Positions 44,709 through 53,090 of a stretch of 64,000 nucleotides of DNA are shown piece after piece; position 1 is the first letter of the stretch, and every line of letters begins with the position of its first letter. A model generated the notes under the pieces. That model was not told where the DNA came from. It saw only the letters and a program-made list of their open reading frames with translations, and did not search any database. The position numbers and the translations under genes were made by a program. Source of the stretch: Hyphomicrobium_A sp963728165 (GTDB taxonomy: Bacteria; Pseudomonadota; Alphaproteobacteria; Rhizobiales; Hyphomicrobiaceae); the NCBI GenBank assembly GCA_963728165.1, contig CAVSIY010000002.1:496001-560000 (forward strand). Direction: 5' to 3'.

Positions 44709-45593
44709 ATGAACGAAGACACCGCCCTCATCGACCGCCTCGAGCGTCTTGCCGCAGCGCTCGAGCGGCTCGCAAGCCCGCCAGCCCCGGAGCCTGATTT
44801 CGAGGGCGCCGAAGCTTTCGTATGGCATGCAGAGGGGGGCGTCTTCGAGGCGGTCGGCAAGGTCAATCGCGTGCCCTTGGCCCTGCTCAAGGGTCTCGAT
44901 CACGTCGTCCCGCAGCTCAGCGAGAACACCGAGCGCTTTGCCCGCCGGCTGCCAGCCAACAACGCGCTGCTGTGGGGTGCGCGCGGCATGGGCAAGTCCT
45001 CCCTCGTCAAAGCTGTCCATTGGGACGTGCGCTCGAGGCTTGCGCGCGAGCTCGATGCGCAAGCGAGCGACCTGAAGCTCGTCGAGATCCACCGCGAGGA
45101 CATCGCCTCGCTGCCGGCCTGCCTCGCTGCGCTGCGAAAGAGCGCGCACCGGTTCATCGTCTTCTGCGACGATCTTTCCTTCGACAAGGAGGACACGAGC
45201 TACAAGTCCCTAAAGGCGGTGCTCGAGGGCGGCATCGAGGGGCGCCCCGAGAACGTGCTGTTCTACGCCACCTCCAACCGTCGCCACCTGATGCCGCGCG
45301 AGATGGTGGACAACGAGCGCTCGACCGCCATCAACCCGTCCGAGGCGGTGGAGGAGAAGGTCTCGCTCTCGGACCGCTTCGGCCTGTGGCTTGGGTTTCA
45401 CAACTGCAGCCAGGAGGAGTATCTCGACATGGTGCGCGGCTATGCGGCCCACTATCGCCTCAAGCTCAAGGACGAGGAGCTCACGCGCGAGGCGCTCGAG
45501 TGGAGCATGACGCGGGGCGCGCGCTCGGGCCGCGTCGCCTGGCAGTTCACGCAAGCTCTCGCAGGCCGTCTCGGCAAGCGGCTGGAGCGTTGA
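44709..45593 (+). CDS. DUF815 family AAA+ ATP-binding protein
   Basis: This 294-residue protein has Walker A GARGMGKSS at residues 90-98 and Walker B RFIVFCDDLSF, with FYATSNRRHLMPREM as a sensor-1-like segment. A short predicted coiled helix leads the protein. DUF815 proteins are widespread conserved ATPases without settled function. It is 18 bp upstream of the DUF3175 gene and divergent from yajC. Confidence 0.93.
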   Translation: MNEDTALIDRLERLAAALERLASPPAPEPDFEGAEAFVWHAEGGVFEAVGKVNRVPLALLKGLDHVVPQLSENTERFARRLPANNALLWGARGMGKSSLVKAVHWDVRSRLARELDAQASDLKLVEIHREDIASLPACLAALRKSAHRFIVFCDDLSFDKEDTSYKSLKAVLEGGIEGRPENVLFYATSNRRHLMPREMVDNERSTAINPSEAVEEKVSLSDRFGLWLGFHNCSQEEYLDMVRGYAAHYRLKLKDEELTREALEWSMTRGARSGRVAWQFTQALAGRLGKRLER

Positions 45594-45611
45594 CGCGGGA
45601 GGCCCCCTGCG

Positions 45612-45935
45612 ATGAAGACCCCCAAGCGTGCGCCCAAGCGACCCGCAAAGGCGGCACGCGCCGGCACGAAATACTGGTCGCACGCGGTGACGGAGCACAG
45701 TGACGCGCTTACCCTCGAGGCCGACGTCTTCACGCTCGATGACCCGAAGAAAATCGCCGCGTCGCTCAAGCGTTCAGCCGAGCACAGCAAGCGCCGCAAG
45801 TCCGAGCCCTACCGCTCCGCCATGTCCATGCTGACGTTCTACATCAACCGCGCGGGCAAGAACCTGTCCACGAAGCGCCTGCGCGTTCTGGAGCAGGCCA
45901 AGGACGAGCTGCGCAAGGCCTTCGGGCGCGCATAA
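45612..45935 (+). CDS. DUF3175 family protein
   Basis: This 107-residue basic protein has KYWSHAVTEHSDALTLEADVFTLDDPKKIAASLKRSAEHS and SAMSMLTFYINRAGKNLS, the whole of the DUF3175 domain. A Lys/Pro/Ala-rich N-terminus suggests nucleic-acid contact. The function is unknown. It probably shares a transcript with the DUF815 gene and ends at a 12-bp-stem hairpin. Confidence 0.87.
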   Translation: MKTPKRAPKRPAKAARAGTKYWSHAVTEHSDALTLEADVFTLDDPKKIAASLKRSAEHSKRRKSEPYRSAMSMLTFYINRAGKNLSTKRLRVLEQAKDELRKAFGRA

Positions 45936-45940
45936 GCAGG

Positions 45941-45969
45941 GGTGTCAGACCCTGAGAGGGTCTGACACC
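45941..45969. terminator. Perfect 12-bp-stem hairpin between DUF3175 and clpA
   Basis: GGTGTCAGACCC (45941-45952) and GGGTCTGACACC (45958-45969) pair exactly around TGAGA. It lies between convergent gene ends. There is no T-run on either side, so it may be a Rho-assisted or mRNA-stabilising hairpin, or a dispersed palindromic repeat. Confidence 0.6.
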
Positions 45970-45998
45970 GATGACGATGCTATTGGGGCAATTCCAGA

Positions 45999-48447
45999 TC
46001 ACTCGCCCTTGCGGCGCGGGACCGACGGCACCGCACCGCCCGACTTGGGCCCGCGGTCCTTCTTGTCCTTGGGGCTCGGGAGTGCCTTGCGGGGAGCGGC
46101 GTCGACGAGAACCGCCTGGGGCGCCTCCTCGTCCTCCTCCTCCTCGCTCTTGGCTTTGGCGCGCTTCGGGTCGGCCGCCAGGTACTCGAAGCCGAGCGTG
46201 CGCTCCGCCCCTTCGCCGATGACGAGCACCTTCACGGTGCCGCCGTGCTCCAGCTTGCCGAACAGGAGCTCGTCGGCCAGCGGCTTCTTGATGTACTCCT
46301 GGATGACGCGCGCGAGCGGGCGGGCGCCGAACTTCTCGTCGTAGCCCTTCTCCGCGATCCACTTGGCCGCCGCCTCCGTCAGCTCGATGGTGACGCCGCG
46401 GTCGGCGAGCTGCGCCTCGAGCTGGAAGATAAACTTCTCGACGACCTTGGCGATCACATCGGGCGGCAGCCCCGAGAAGGCAATCACCGAGTTCGAGGCG
46501 ATTGCGGAACTCAGGCGTGAACATCTTGTTGATTGCCTCGGTGTCGTCGCCTTCCCGCTTCGAGCTCGAAAAGCCCATGGGCGGCTTGGCGAGATCGGCG
46601 GCGCCGGCGTTCGTGGTCATGATGAGGATGACGTTGCGGAAGTCCACCGACTTGCCGTTGTGGTCGGTGAGCTTGCCGTGGTCCATCACCTGCAACAGGA
46701 TGTTGAACAGGTCCGGGTGTGCCTTCTCGATCTCGTCGAGCAGCAGCACGCAGTGCGGATGCTGATCGATGCCGTCGGTCAGAAGGCCGCCCTGGTCGAA
46801 GCCGACGTAGCCCGGAGGCGCGCCGATCAAACGGCTCACCGTGTGCTTCTCCATGTACTCCGACATGTCGAAGCGCAGGAGCTCCACGCCCATCAAATCG
46901 GCGAGCTGGCGCGCGACCTCAGTCTTGCCGACGCCCGTGGGACCTGAGAACAGGTAGCAGCCGATGGGCTTCTCCGGCTCGCGTAGCCCAGCGCGCGACA
47001 GCTTGATCGCCGAGGCGAGCGCCTCGATCGCCTTGTTCTGTCCGAACACGACGCGCTTCAAGTCCTTCTCCAGGTTGATGAGGACCTCTGCGTCGTTCTT
47101 GGAGACGGTCTTTGGCGGGATGCGCGCCATCGTGGCAACCGTCGCCTCGATCTCCTTCACGGTGATCTTCTTCTTGCGCTTGTTCTCGGCGACCAGCATC
47201 TGCGAGGCGCCCGTCTCGTCGATCACGTCGATCGCCTTGTCGGGCAACTTGCGGTCGTGGATGTACTTCGCCGAAAGCTCCACCGCCGTCTTGATGGCGT
47301 CGTTGGTGTATTTCAGCTTGTGGAAGCTCTCGAAGTAGGGCTTCAAGCCCTTCAGGATCGCGATCGAATCGTCGATCGAGGGCTCCTTCACGTCGATCTT
47401 CTGGAACCGGCGCACCAGCGCGCGGTCCTTCTCGAAGTGCTGGCGATACTCCTTGTAGGTGGTCGACCCGATGCAGCGCACGGTGCCGGACTGCAGCGCC
47501 GGTTTGAGAAGGTTGGAAGCGTCCATCGCGCCGCCCGAGGTAGCGCCAGCGCCGATCACCGTGTGGATCTCGTCGATGAACAGGATCGAGCCCGGATAGT
47601 TCTCGATCTCCTTCATCACCGCCTTCAAACGCTCCTCGAAGTCGCCGCGATAGCGCGTACCGGCAAGAAGCGCGCCCATGTCGAGCGCGAAGATGGTGGC
47701 ATCCAGCAGGACCTCGGGCACCTCGCCCTTGATGATCTTGCGGGCGAGGCCCTCAGCGATCGCCGTCTTGCCGACGCCGGGATCGCCGACGAACAGCGGG
47801 TTGTTCTTCTGGCGCCGGCACAGCACCTGGATCGTACGCAACACCTCGGGCTCGCGGCCGATCAGCGGATCGATCTTGCCCTCGCGCGCCTTCCTGTTGA
47901 GGTTGACGCAATAGGTGTTGAGCGCGTCCTGGCCGGGCTTTCTCTCCTCGCCCTCGACCGTCTGGTCCTCGTCGACGCCGCGCACGTGGCGCGGCTCCGA
48001 CATGCCGGGGCGCTTGGCGATGCCGTGGCTGATGTATTGCACCGCGTCGAAGCGGGTCATCTCCTGCTCCTGCAGGAAGTAGGCGGCGTGGCTCTCGCGC
48101 TCGGCGAAGATGGCGACGAGCACGTTGGCCCCGGTCACCTCCTCGCGGCCGGAGGATTGCACGTGCACCACGGCGCGATGGATGACGCGCTGGAAGCCGG
48201 TCGTCGGCTGCGCCTCGGTCGCATCCTTGGAGACGAGCGCGCCCAGATCGTTGTCGAGGTAACTGGTGACGCGCGTGCGCAGCGTATCCAGATCGACCGT
48301 GCAGGCGCGCATGACCGCCGCCGCGTCCCGATCATCGAGAAGCGCGAGCAAGAGGTGCTCGAGCGTGGCGTACTCATGGCTACGCTCGTTGGCGGCTTCG
48401 AGGGCGCGATGCAGCGCGCTTTCCAGGCTCTTCGAGAAGGACGGCAA
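45999..48447 (-). CDS. clpA: ATP-dependent Clp protease ATP-binding subunit ClpA, with one apparent frameshift
   Basis: Two frames together make an 815-residue ClpA. The first (start 48447, SKSLESALHRALEAAN) contains the N-domain, the first AAA+ module (GDPGVGKTAIAEGLA) and most of the second (GPTGVGKTEVARQLA). The second frame supplies the C-terminus from VIAFSGLPPDVIAKVVEKF through YDEKFGARPLARVIQEYI and an unusually long acidic/basic tail to the stop at 45999. The break is one extra base at 46492-46493; deleting it gives FRNRLDSVIAFSGL. ClpA unfolds substrates for ClpP. It lies 7 bp after clpS. I regard it as intact, with a probable sequence error. Confidence 0.92.
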
Positions 48448-48454
48448 GGGTGAC

Positions 48455-48832
48455 CTACTCTTTCTCCATCGTGCACTGTAGAGGATGACCGTTCTGTCGT
48501 GAAAAATCCATGACCTGGGTCACTTTAGTTTCTGCGACCTCGTAAGGATACACGCCGCAGATGCCGACGCCCTTGTGATGGACATGCAGCATAATGCGTG
48601 TCGCCTCCTCGCGCCCCTTGGCGAAGTATTTTTCCAGCACGTGGACGACAAATTCCATCGGCGTGTAGTCGTCATTCAGCAAGAGTACCTTGTAGAGGCT
48701 AGGTTTCTTGGTCTTGGTACGCGTTTTCGTCGCCAGGCCCGTCCGCCCGTCGTCGCCGCCCTGCCCCGGAGGGTCGCCCTTTGCCGCCTGCCACCGCGCG
48801 CCCATGCGGCGGTTTATGCTCGTGTCTGCCAT
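48455..48832 (-). CDS. clpS: ATP-dependent Clp protease adaptor ClpS
   Basis: This 125-residue adaptor has a long flexible N-terminus rich in Lys/Arg/Thr followed by the core YKVLLLNDDYTPMEFVVHVLEKYF and MLHVHHKGVGICGVYPYEVAETK. It delivers N-degron substrates to ClpA. The Asp-Asp and Met of the binding pocket are present. The start is ATG 48832. It is directly upstream of clpA. Confidence 0.95.
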   Translation of the reverse strand: MADTSINRRMGARWQAAKGDPPGQGGDDGRTGLATKTRTKTKKPSLYKVLLLNDDYTPMEFVVHVLEKYFAKGREEATRIMLHVHHKGVGICGVYPYEVAETKVTQVMDFSRQNGHPLQCTMEKE

Positions 48833-49039
48833 CGGTCTCAATTTCCGCCCAAGGGTCCGATGCCCGCCCTGCTGGGGCCCGTTTGCCTCGACCCCATATT
48901 GATACGCAACGGCGCCTGCCCTCGCAATTGCAGCCTTGTCGTAACCACGTGCTGGCCCCGCAGATCGGCACTTTGCCGCTATCGCTGAGCTAGCAAGAAC
49001 AAAGCCACATCCAGATATGATGGGGGTCCAAGTCGACAC

Positions 49040-49072
49040 AAAAAAGGCCCGGCTCAGGCCGGGCCTCGTTTT
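49040..49072 (-). terminator. Rho-independent terminator of the phasin gene
   Basis: AGGCCCGGC (49045-49053) and GCCGGGCCT (49058-49066) form a 9-bp GC stem around TCAG. On the minus strand it is followed by TTTTTT, a classical intrinsic terminator 32-38 bp past the phasin stop codon. A TTTT also follows on the plus strand. Confidence 0.9.
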
Positions 49073-49103
49073 AGGCCGGGAGGAAAAGAGCTGAGCGCGA
49101 GGC

Positions 49104-49433
49104 TCAACCGCCGTTCTGCAGCATCTTCTCGACGGGCTTGTAGGCCTCTTTAGCCATGTTGGCATACATGCTGCCGATCTTGGTCATCTGCTGCATGTAG
49201 TCGTCGTAGGCGCGCTTGGCGTAGCTGGTCTGGATCTCGACGGCCTGCTCAACGGACTTCGATGCCATGAGCTTCTCTAGCGTCGCCGTGCCTTCCTCGA
49301 AGGACCGCTTGGTGTAGTCGCTCATTTCCGCGGCGATCGCCTGCCAATTCTTGTTCCACTCGCCGAACATGCGCATGGCGCTGTCAACGTTGGATTGTCC
49401 CAGCTTCTGCATGTCCTCGAAATTTCTGATCAT
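49104..49433 (-). CDS. Phasin family protein
   Basis: This 109-residue all-helical protein (IRNFEDMQKLGQSNVDSAMRMFGEW, WQAIAAEMSDYTKRSFEEGTATLEKLM, SVEQAVEIQTSYAKRAYDDYMQQMTKIG) matches phasins that coat polyhydroxyalkanoate granules. ATG 49433 is chosen because family sequence starts there; AAAGGCACGG lies upstream. It is monocistronic, with a strong terminator. No PHA synthase is in the window. Repeats of GCAATGC upstream may be the operator of a PhaR-like repressor. Confidence 0.9.
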   Translation of the reverse strand: MIRNFEDMQKLGQSNVDSAMRMFGEWNKNWQAIAAEMSDYTKRSFEEGTATLEKLMASKSVEQAVEIQTSYAKRAYDDYMQQMTKIGSMYANMAKEAYKPVEKMLQNGG

Positions 49434-49822
49434 GGTGTCATCCGTGCCTTTGAGATGAACTCTAGCCCGACACTCGAGCCCGCTAATGGTGCTGCAATGC
49501 CCCGGCCCCGATCTGGGACGTCTCCCTACAGTCTTTTTTATAGGCAATGCACAATTTTTCAAGCACTTTTTTGCAATGCACCATTATGCGCAGGCCCGGC
49601 TGCCGTTAACTTCACCGAAGCGGCCGGCGGGTTATGGTTTGGCCAGGACGGCACAAGTCCGTCGGTGGGAAGGCGCCGCAAAGAGGCCCCAAAACGATGG
49701 TCCCTTGACGTTGGGGGATGCAAGCGGGGTGGCTTCGTCCGGGACGCGAGCCAAGCCTTTATCGCAGAAGCTTTTTTTGGTCTGGCGACAGCGTTGCCAA
49801 AGGGCGTTGAGTTCGTCGAGTG
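49434..49822. promoter_or_regulatory. Upstream region of the phasin and D,D-carboxypeptidase genes, with GCAATGC repeats
   Basis: This 389-bp region has no gene. It is AT-rich near 49530-49570, with CTTGAAAAATT and TATAAAAAAG on the minus strand, a likely phasin promoter. GCAATGC occurs at 49494, 49544 and 49573; the last two extend to GCAATGCAC and lie 29 bp apart around the putative promoter. TGC/GCA-rich dyads are the known targets of PhaR repressors, so an operator is plausible but unproven. Confidence 0.5.
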
Positions 49823-51343
49823 ATGCACGGATTAGCTGAGGGCACCCGACCGTTGCGACACGTTACGACCCTGGTGGCAGGGCTCCTTGGCATGACCGCC
49901 ATGCTGGTCGCCGGGGCGCTTTCGCCGGCCCGGGCCTATACCCCGCCCTACGCGGCGATGGCCGTCGACGCCAACACCGGTGCCGTGCTGCACAATCGGG
50001 CAGGGGATGCACCGCGCCACCCGGCCTCGCTCACCAAGATGATGACGCTCTACATGACCTTCGAGCTGATCGAGCTCGGGCGCCTCGACTACGCGACCAA
50101 GATCAAGATGACCGAGGAGGGAGCGGCAGCCTCCCCCTCCAAGCTCGGGCTCAAGCCGGGCGAGGAGATCAGCGTCCTTGACGCCATCAAGGCGCTCGTC
50201 ACCAAGTCCGCCAACGACGTCGCCATTGCGCTCGCCCAGCACATCGGCGGTTCCGAGGCCAACTTCGCGCGCCTGATGACGCAGAAAGCGCGCGCGATCG
50301 GCATGACCCACACGTTCTTCAAGAACGCATCTGGCCTCCCCGATGACGCGCAGGTGACGACGGCCCGCGATATGCTCACGCTGGCGCTCAGGCTGCAGGA
50401 CGACTTTCCCAAGCGCTACGAGCTCTTTGCCACACGCACCTTCACCTACAGGGGGCACACCTACCGCAACCACAACGTGCTTCTCACCCACTATCGGGGC
50501 ACGGACGGCATCAAGACGGGCTATACGCGCGCGTCCGGCTTCAACCTGGTGACGTCGGTGCACCGCGGCCACAAGCATGTCATCGCCGCGGTCTTCGGCG
50601 GCAAGACCGGCAGGATCCGCAACGCGCGCATGCGGTCGCTGCTCGACGCAGCGCTCGCCAAGGCCTCGACCAAGGTCACCCGCAAGCCAGCGGTCTTCGT
50701 GCGCGCGCCGCAACCCGTCGTCGCCGCAAGACCGCCGGCGCCGCGCGCCAATCCCCCGATTGAGACGTCTGCCGTTGTAGCGCCCGCTGCGAGGCCGGCA
50801 GCGGCCCCAGCGCATGCCGACTCCGCCCCGTCCATTGCCGTCGCCAGAGTGCATCGCGTGCTCTTGGGCCCGGATCTGCGCCAGTCGGCCCCCGCCGTAA
50901 ACGAGGCGCCCGCCACTCCAAGGCCGGTGTTCGCCACCGCAGGCTCCGCCGATGCGGCATTGCCGCGGTTCGCACCTGCCGCCCTGCCGCCCTCGACGCT
51001 GCAGGCGCAGGCCTCAGCGCTCGAAAACCGCGCAGCGCCCCCGCAGGCGCTGCCGCAGGACAGGCCGCCGCAACAAGAGGCGGCGCTGACGCCGTCCGGC
51101 CCGTTTGCGATCCAGATCGGCGCCTACAGCGACTCCGCCGACGCCGAGCAGCACATGGACACCGCGCGTCAGCGCGCCGGCGGCCTGCTCGACCCCTACC
51201 ACGCGGTCGCCGTTCCCTACCGCAAAGGAGCAACCCAGCTCTACCGCGCCCGCTTCCGCGGCTTCGAGGCCGCTGCGGCCGCGTCGACCTGCCTGCATCT
51301 GCGGCGTCTGCAGATCGACTGCTTCGTCGTCAGCACGCAATAG
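49823..51343 (+). CDS. D-alanyl-D-alanine carboxypeptidase (S11) with C-terminal SPOR domain
   Basis: This 506-residue secreted penicillin-binding protein has a signal peptide ending at about residue 38, then the three active-site motifs SLTK, SAN and KTG in PASLTKMMTLYM, VTKSANDVAIALA and TDGIKTGYTRASG. A Pro/Ala-rich linker of about 140 residues leads to a C-terminal SPOR domain (FAIQIGAYSDSADAEQHMDTAR), which binds denuded septal peptidoglycan. The enzyme trims pentapeptide stems, probably at the division site. A GTG one codon earlier (49820) is an alternative start. It ends 2 bp from a convergent gene. Confidence 0.94.
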   Translation: MHGLAEGTRPLRHVTTLVAGLLGMTAMLVAGALSPARAYTPPYAAMAVDANTGAVLHNRAGDAPRHPASLTKMMTLYMTFELIELGRLDYATKIKMTEEGAAASPSKLGLKPGEEISVLDAIKALVTKSANDVAIALAQHIGGSEANFARLMTQKARAIGMTHTFFKNASGLPDDAQVTTARDMLTLALRLQDDFPKRYELFATRTFTYRGHTYRNHNVLLTHYRGTDGIKTGYTRASGFNLVTSVHRGHKHVIAAVFGGKTGRIRNARMRSLLDAALAKASTKVTRKPAVFVRAPQPVVAARPPAPRANPPIETSAVVAPAARPAAAPAHADSAPSIAVARVHRVLLGPDLRQSAPAVNEAPATPRPVFATAGSADAALPRFAPAALPPSTLQAQASALENRAAPPQALPQDRPPQQEAALTPSGPFAIQIGAYSDSADAEQHMDTARQRAGGLLDPYHAVAVPYRKGATQLYRARFRGFEAAAAASTCLHLRRLQIDCFVVSTQ

Positions 51344-51345
51344 CC

Positions 51346-52050
51346 TCAAGACCCCGCCACGCCCAGCGCCACGTCTTTGGCCTCGTTGATCTTGGCGGCA
51401 AGGTAGGTGGAGCCGCCGCGGTCGGGATGTAATTTCAGCATCAGATCGCGATGCGCGCGGCAAATCTCGTCCTCGCTCGCACCCTGCTTCAAACCCAAGA
51501 TTTCGAAGGCCTCCTTCACCGTCATGCGGCCATCCGCACCGCCATGCATGTCGGATTCGCCGCGTGCCATGTCCTCGCGCCAGCTCGGATAGGTACGGTC
51601 GAGATAGGCCTCGATGATTTGCGCCGACCGCGGATCGGTGTGGCGGCAGTCCTGCCACAGGAGCGCCATGTCGGCCGGGCTCAGGCTCTCGATGTCGCGG
51701 TTCTTGAAGAGACCCTTCAACACGCGCCCGCGCATTTCGCCGGTGTCGTGGTCGAGCTCCATCTCCAGATGATCGGTCGTCACGCGCGAGGTCTGTCCCG
51801 GCGACTTGCGAGCGCCGCCGCCCCATGGCCCAGACGTCGAGCCCCACAACAGCCAAGACGCGAGCATGGCGAGCGGGACGGCAACGGCCTCCAATCCGCG
51901 CAGCGCCAGCGCTCCCGCGGCCAATAGCAGCACGACTCCGGCCCCGACGCTCAGCCGCCGCGCCACCCAGGCGGGGTTGGCCCGCGCAAACGCACGCATG
52001 GAAATGATTCCGATGGCCAGGGCTGCAAATCCGGCAATGAGATACGCCAT
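51346..52050 (-). CDS. Membrane-anchored J-domain protein
   Basis: This 234-residue protein has N-terminal membrane spans (YLIAGFAALAIGIISM, then GAGVVLLLAAGALAL and AVAVPLAMLASWLLW) and a C-terminal J domain with the HPD motif at about 208-210 (MLKLHPDRGGSTYLAAKINEA). The layout resembles the TIM14/Pam18 and DjlC-like co-chaperones, which recruit DnaK to the membrane. It is 6 bp downstream of the VWA gene and probably co-transcribed with it. Confidence 0.88.
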   Translation of the reverse strand: MAYLIAGFAALAIGIISMRAFARANPAWVARRLSVGAGVVLLLAAGALALRGLEAVAVPLAMLASWLLWGSTSGPWGGGARKSPGQTSRVTTDHLEMELDHDTGEMRGRVLKGLFKNRDIESLSPADMALLWQDCRHTDPRSAQIIEAYLDRTYPSWREDMARGESDMHGGADGRMTVKEAFEILGLKQGASEDEICRAHRDLMLKLHPDRGGSTYLAAKINEAKDVALGVAGS

Positions 52051-52056
52051 CGCGCC

Positions 52057-52857
52057 TCAGCGTCCCCGAGGCCCAAGTTGCTCGAGCAAGCGACGTGCGC
52101 CCGCGCCGTGGCGTGCCTCGCTCAGTGCCAGCAGGGCCTTGCGGCCGCCCGCGGCGTAGACGGCAACCGCGGTCAGCAATTCGCGCAGCTGCCGCGCCGA
52201 GCCTGGATCGAAGCGGCAGAAGGCGCCCTTGGTGAGACGCGCGATCTCGCGGAAGGCGCGCTCGGCGTTGGCGTCGCAGCCCTCCTGGAACAGGAACACG
52301 GGCACGCCCAGCAACGCCAGCTCGCCGGCGCGCGCGCACAGCTGATCGACGTTCTCCTCCATGCAGTCGCCGACGTAGACGAGCGCGTTCACCTTGCGCG
52401 CACCGCTCTCCTTGAGCGCGTGCGCCAGCACCTTGCCGATCTGCGTCAGGCCGCCGTGACACGACACGCTCGTCATCAGGCGCGCGAGCGCGTCGGGGTC
52501 GGAGACCCATTTGGAGGCGCGGCACTCGCCCATGCCGCGGAAGTAGACGAGCTGCACGTCGAGCCCGCCCACCTGCTTGACTGCGCCGAACATGTCGCCC
52601 TGGAGTTGCAGGGCCATGTCCCACGTGGGCGCCCGGCTCATGGTGGCGTCCATGGCGAAGATGAGCCGCCCGTGACCGGCGGCGGCGGTTGGTGCAAGCG
52701 CCTTCATCTTGGCGACGAAGTCGGCGACCTCGGCGTCGGAGGATCGCTGTCCCTCCGGCAGACGCGCATCGGTGCGCGCGACCGGAGCCTTGGCGGCGGG
52801 CGGCGATTGCCCTTGGGGCGTGGTCGGCGGCGAGGTGGTTGGCTTACGCGTGGTCAT
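52057..52857 (-). CDS. VWA-domain protein
   Basis: This 266-residue cytoplasmic protein has a Pro/Thr-rich N-terminal tail and, from about residue 64, a von Willebrand A fold: LIFAMDATMSRAPTWD carries a DxTxS variant of the metal-dependent adhesion site (Asp70, Thr72, Ser74). ARKVNALVYVGDCMEENVD and VPVFLFQEGCDANAE follow. Such proteins work as metal-bound assembly scaffolds. It is paired with the J-domain protein, so a chaperone-linked role is possible. The start is ATG 52857. Confidence 0.82.
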   Translation of the reverse strand: MTTRKPTTSPPTTPQGQSPPAAKAPVARTDARLPEGQRSSDAEVADFVAKMKALAPTAAAGHGRLIFAMDATMSRAPTWDMALQLQGDMFGAVKQVGGLDVQLVYFRGMGECRASKWVSDPDALARLMTSVSCHGGLTQIGKVLAHALKESGARKVNALVYVGDCMEENVDQLCARAGELALLGVPVFLFQEGCDANAERAFREIARLTKGAFCRFDPGSARQLRELLTAVAVYAAGGRKALLALSEARHGAGARRLLEQLGPRGR

Positions 52858-52915
52858 CGGCGGGGTCCTGCAACGGCTCCTCAAAGATGGCGAGAAGCGC
52901 CCTTCCCCGCAATAT

Positions 52916-52993
52916 CTCGTGTCCCGATTCCGAAGTTCGCCGGTGCTCGGAGTTGGGCTCAGGAGCGAACTTCGGAATCACAAGGGACACGAG
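52916..52993. repeat. Long imperfect inverted repeat, first of two related hairpins
   Basis: The left arm 52916-52940 and right arm 52965-52993 pair over 25 bp, with a single 4-nt bulge in the right arm and a 24-nt loop. The arm ends in CCGAAGTTCGC. It shares the core GTGTCCCGAT-NN-CGAAGTTCG with the next hairpin, so this is one unit of a tandem palindromic repeat between putA and the VWA gene. Confidence 0.85.
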
Positions 52994-53006
52994 AACCATG
53001 AGCTTG

Positions 53007-53081
53007 CTAGTGTCCTATCGATCGCGAAGTTCGTGCAACACCAACCGCCAAGTACGACGAACTTCGCGATCGGGACACTAG
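53007..53081. repeat. Long imperfect inverted repeat, second of two related hairpins
   Basis: The left arm 53007-53034 and right arm 53057-53081 pair over 25 bp with a single 3-nt bulge. The outer end is CTAGTGTCC and the inner end CGCGAAGTTCGT. It begins 13 bp after the first hairpin. It ends 9 bp before the putA stop codon and could also end putA transcription. Confidence 0.85.
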
Positions 53082-53090
53082 GCCCATTCC

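Noticed and set aside
51014..52624. 536-codon minus-strand open frame
   Set aside because: It is the out-of-frame shadow of the J-domain and VWA genes; it has no domain sequence and is Arg-rich.
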